28,516 nt of DNA. Source: Stentor coeruleus. Lineage: Eukaryota > Ciliophora > Heterotrichea > Heterotrichida > Stentoridae. The DNA lies in NCBI GenBank assembly GCA_001970955.1, contig MPUH01000951.1, positions 1 to 28,516 of the forward strand, written 5' to 3'. The notes below the pieces were generated by a model. That model saw nothing but the letters and a program-made list of their open reading frames with translations. It was not told the origin of the DNA and did no database searches. Positions 28,117-28,516 of this stretch are shown one piece after another (position 1 is the first letter of the stretch; each line of letters opens with the position of its first letter). The translations under genes were made by a program, and so were the position numbers.

Positions 28117-28516
28117 ATGGAAGGTCTCGTAAAATTCGTGGATTACAAGAGCAATAATGTGTGGAAAGTAGGCTTGCACATAGGTGACTCTGGATCAAAT
28201 GCCATAAAAATTAATACAGGGCTGAAGATTGAAGTTGTTGAAAAAAAATTCATTGCAGATTTTAGAAGCAAAACATTCAATAGTAATGGCTCTGAGGATT
28301 TATTGAATATTAATTTCGAGGCATTCAGCGATATTTTACAAAAATTAAAAAAATTCAACGAAGTAAGTATTGTTGATAACTTCAGCTCAGTAGATATTGT
28401 TAGTTTTATTAGAGGAAGCCTATACTACACGGTCTTGACTGTTTGCAAGTGTGACTTTAGCCAACAAATTTCTAAGCTTGATGAAGTAAAAGAACTATTC
28501 GAGTGCTGTATAATTC
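28117..28516 (+). CDS. unrecognised protein, 3' end outside window
   Basis: An ATG at 28117 opens a frame that stays open for 133 codons to the right edge, so the gene is incomplete. The visible part starts MEGLVKFVDYKSNNVWKVG and looks like a soluble, mixed alpha/beta domain: short strands (VWKVGLHIG, AIKINTGLKIEVV), a helix (FEAFSDILQKLKKF), then a further strand/helix pair. Codon composition resembles the neighbouring genes, and base composition changes sharply at the ATG from AT-rich spacer. No signal peptide or membrane segment is visible. I do not recognise the family and assign no function. Confidence 0.7.
   Translation, partial: MEGLVKFVDYKSNNVWKVGLHIGDSGSNAIKINTGLKIEVVEKKFIADFRSKTFNSNGSEDLLNINFEAFSDILQKLKKFNEVSIVDNFSSVDIVSFIRGSLYYTVLTVCKCDFSQQISKLDEVKELFECCII

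Noticed and set aside
1-28516. A window-wide reassigned code (TAA/TAG as Gln or TGA as Trp).
   Set aside because: Nine intact genes end at TAA or TAG next to well-conserved C-termini, and a 2,395-codon gene contains no in-frame TAA, TAG or TGA.

Overview
This window looks like macronuclear DNA from a ciliate, most plausibly a heterotrich of the Stentor type. It is AT-rich with compact genes. All ten retained coding frames, including one of 2,395 codons, are uninterrupted, and the nine that end inside the window stop at TAA (six) or TAG (three). TAA and TAG are therefore real stops in these genes, and no TGA is read through inside them. The giant Notch-repeat/beta-helix/multi-membrane protein is an architecture familiar from ciliates. 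The organism assignment is inference, since no rRNA or telomere is present.

Layout. Positions 1-2235 hold AT-rich DNA with coding-like fragments and a one-N gap flanked by a 64-bp direct repeat. Next come an RCC1 propeller/coiled-coil gene (2236-4593, minus), a decayed coding-like block (about 4830-5890), a C8orf33/DUF4615-like gene (minus), a tRNA-Ser(GCT) gene, and a trypsin-like/Kelch gene (minus). That last gene diverges from a small twin-CX3C protein gene (plus) across about 235 bp. Further right, all on plus, lie a CWC25 splicing factor, a frameshifted HPRT-like pseudogene, mitochondrial complex I NDUFV2, the 7.2-kb surface protein gene, a PP2C phosphatase, ribosomal protein L10/uL16, and an unrecognised gene cut by the right edge.

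The genes do not form one pathway. They are a mix of housekeeping functions (splicing, respiration, translation, purine salvage) and regulatory or surface proteins, each apparently transcribed alone. No intron is needed in any retained gene.

Three things deserve a second look. Both ambiguous bases sit directly after one copy of an exactly 64-bp direct repeat, which points to an assembly artefact. The HPRT copy carries three single-base frameshifts and a damaged PRPP loop. Several gene-free stretches contain protein-like frames broken mainly by TAA/TAG, and one of them keeps coding-like GC content, so simple decay is not an obvious explanation. I found no defence island, CRISPR array, transposase or biosynthetic cluster.
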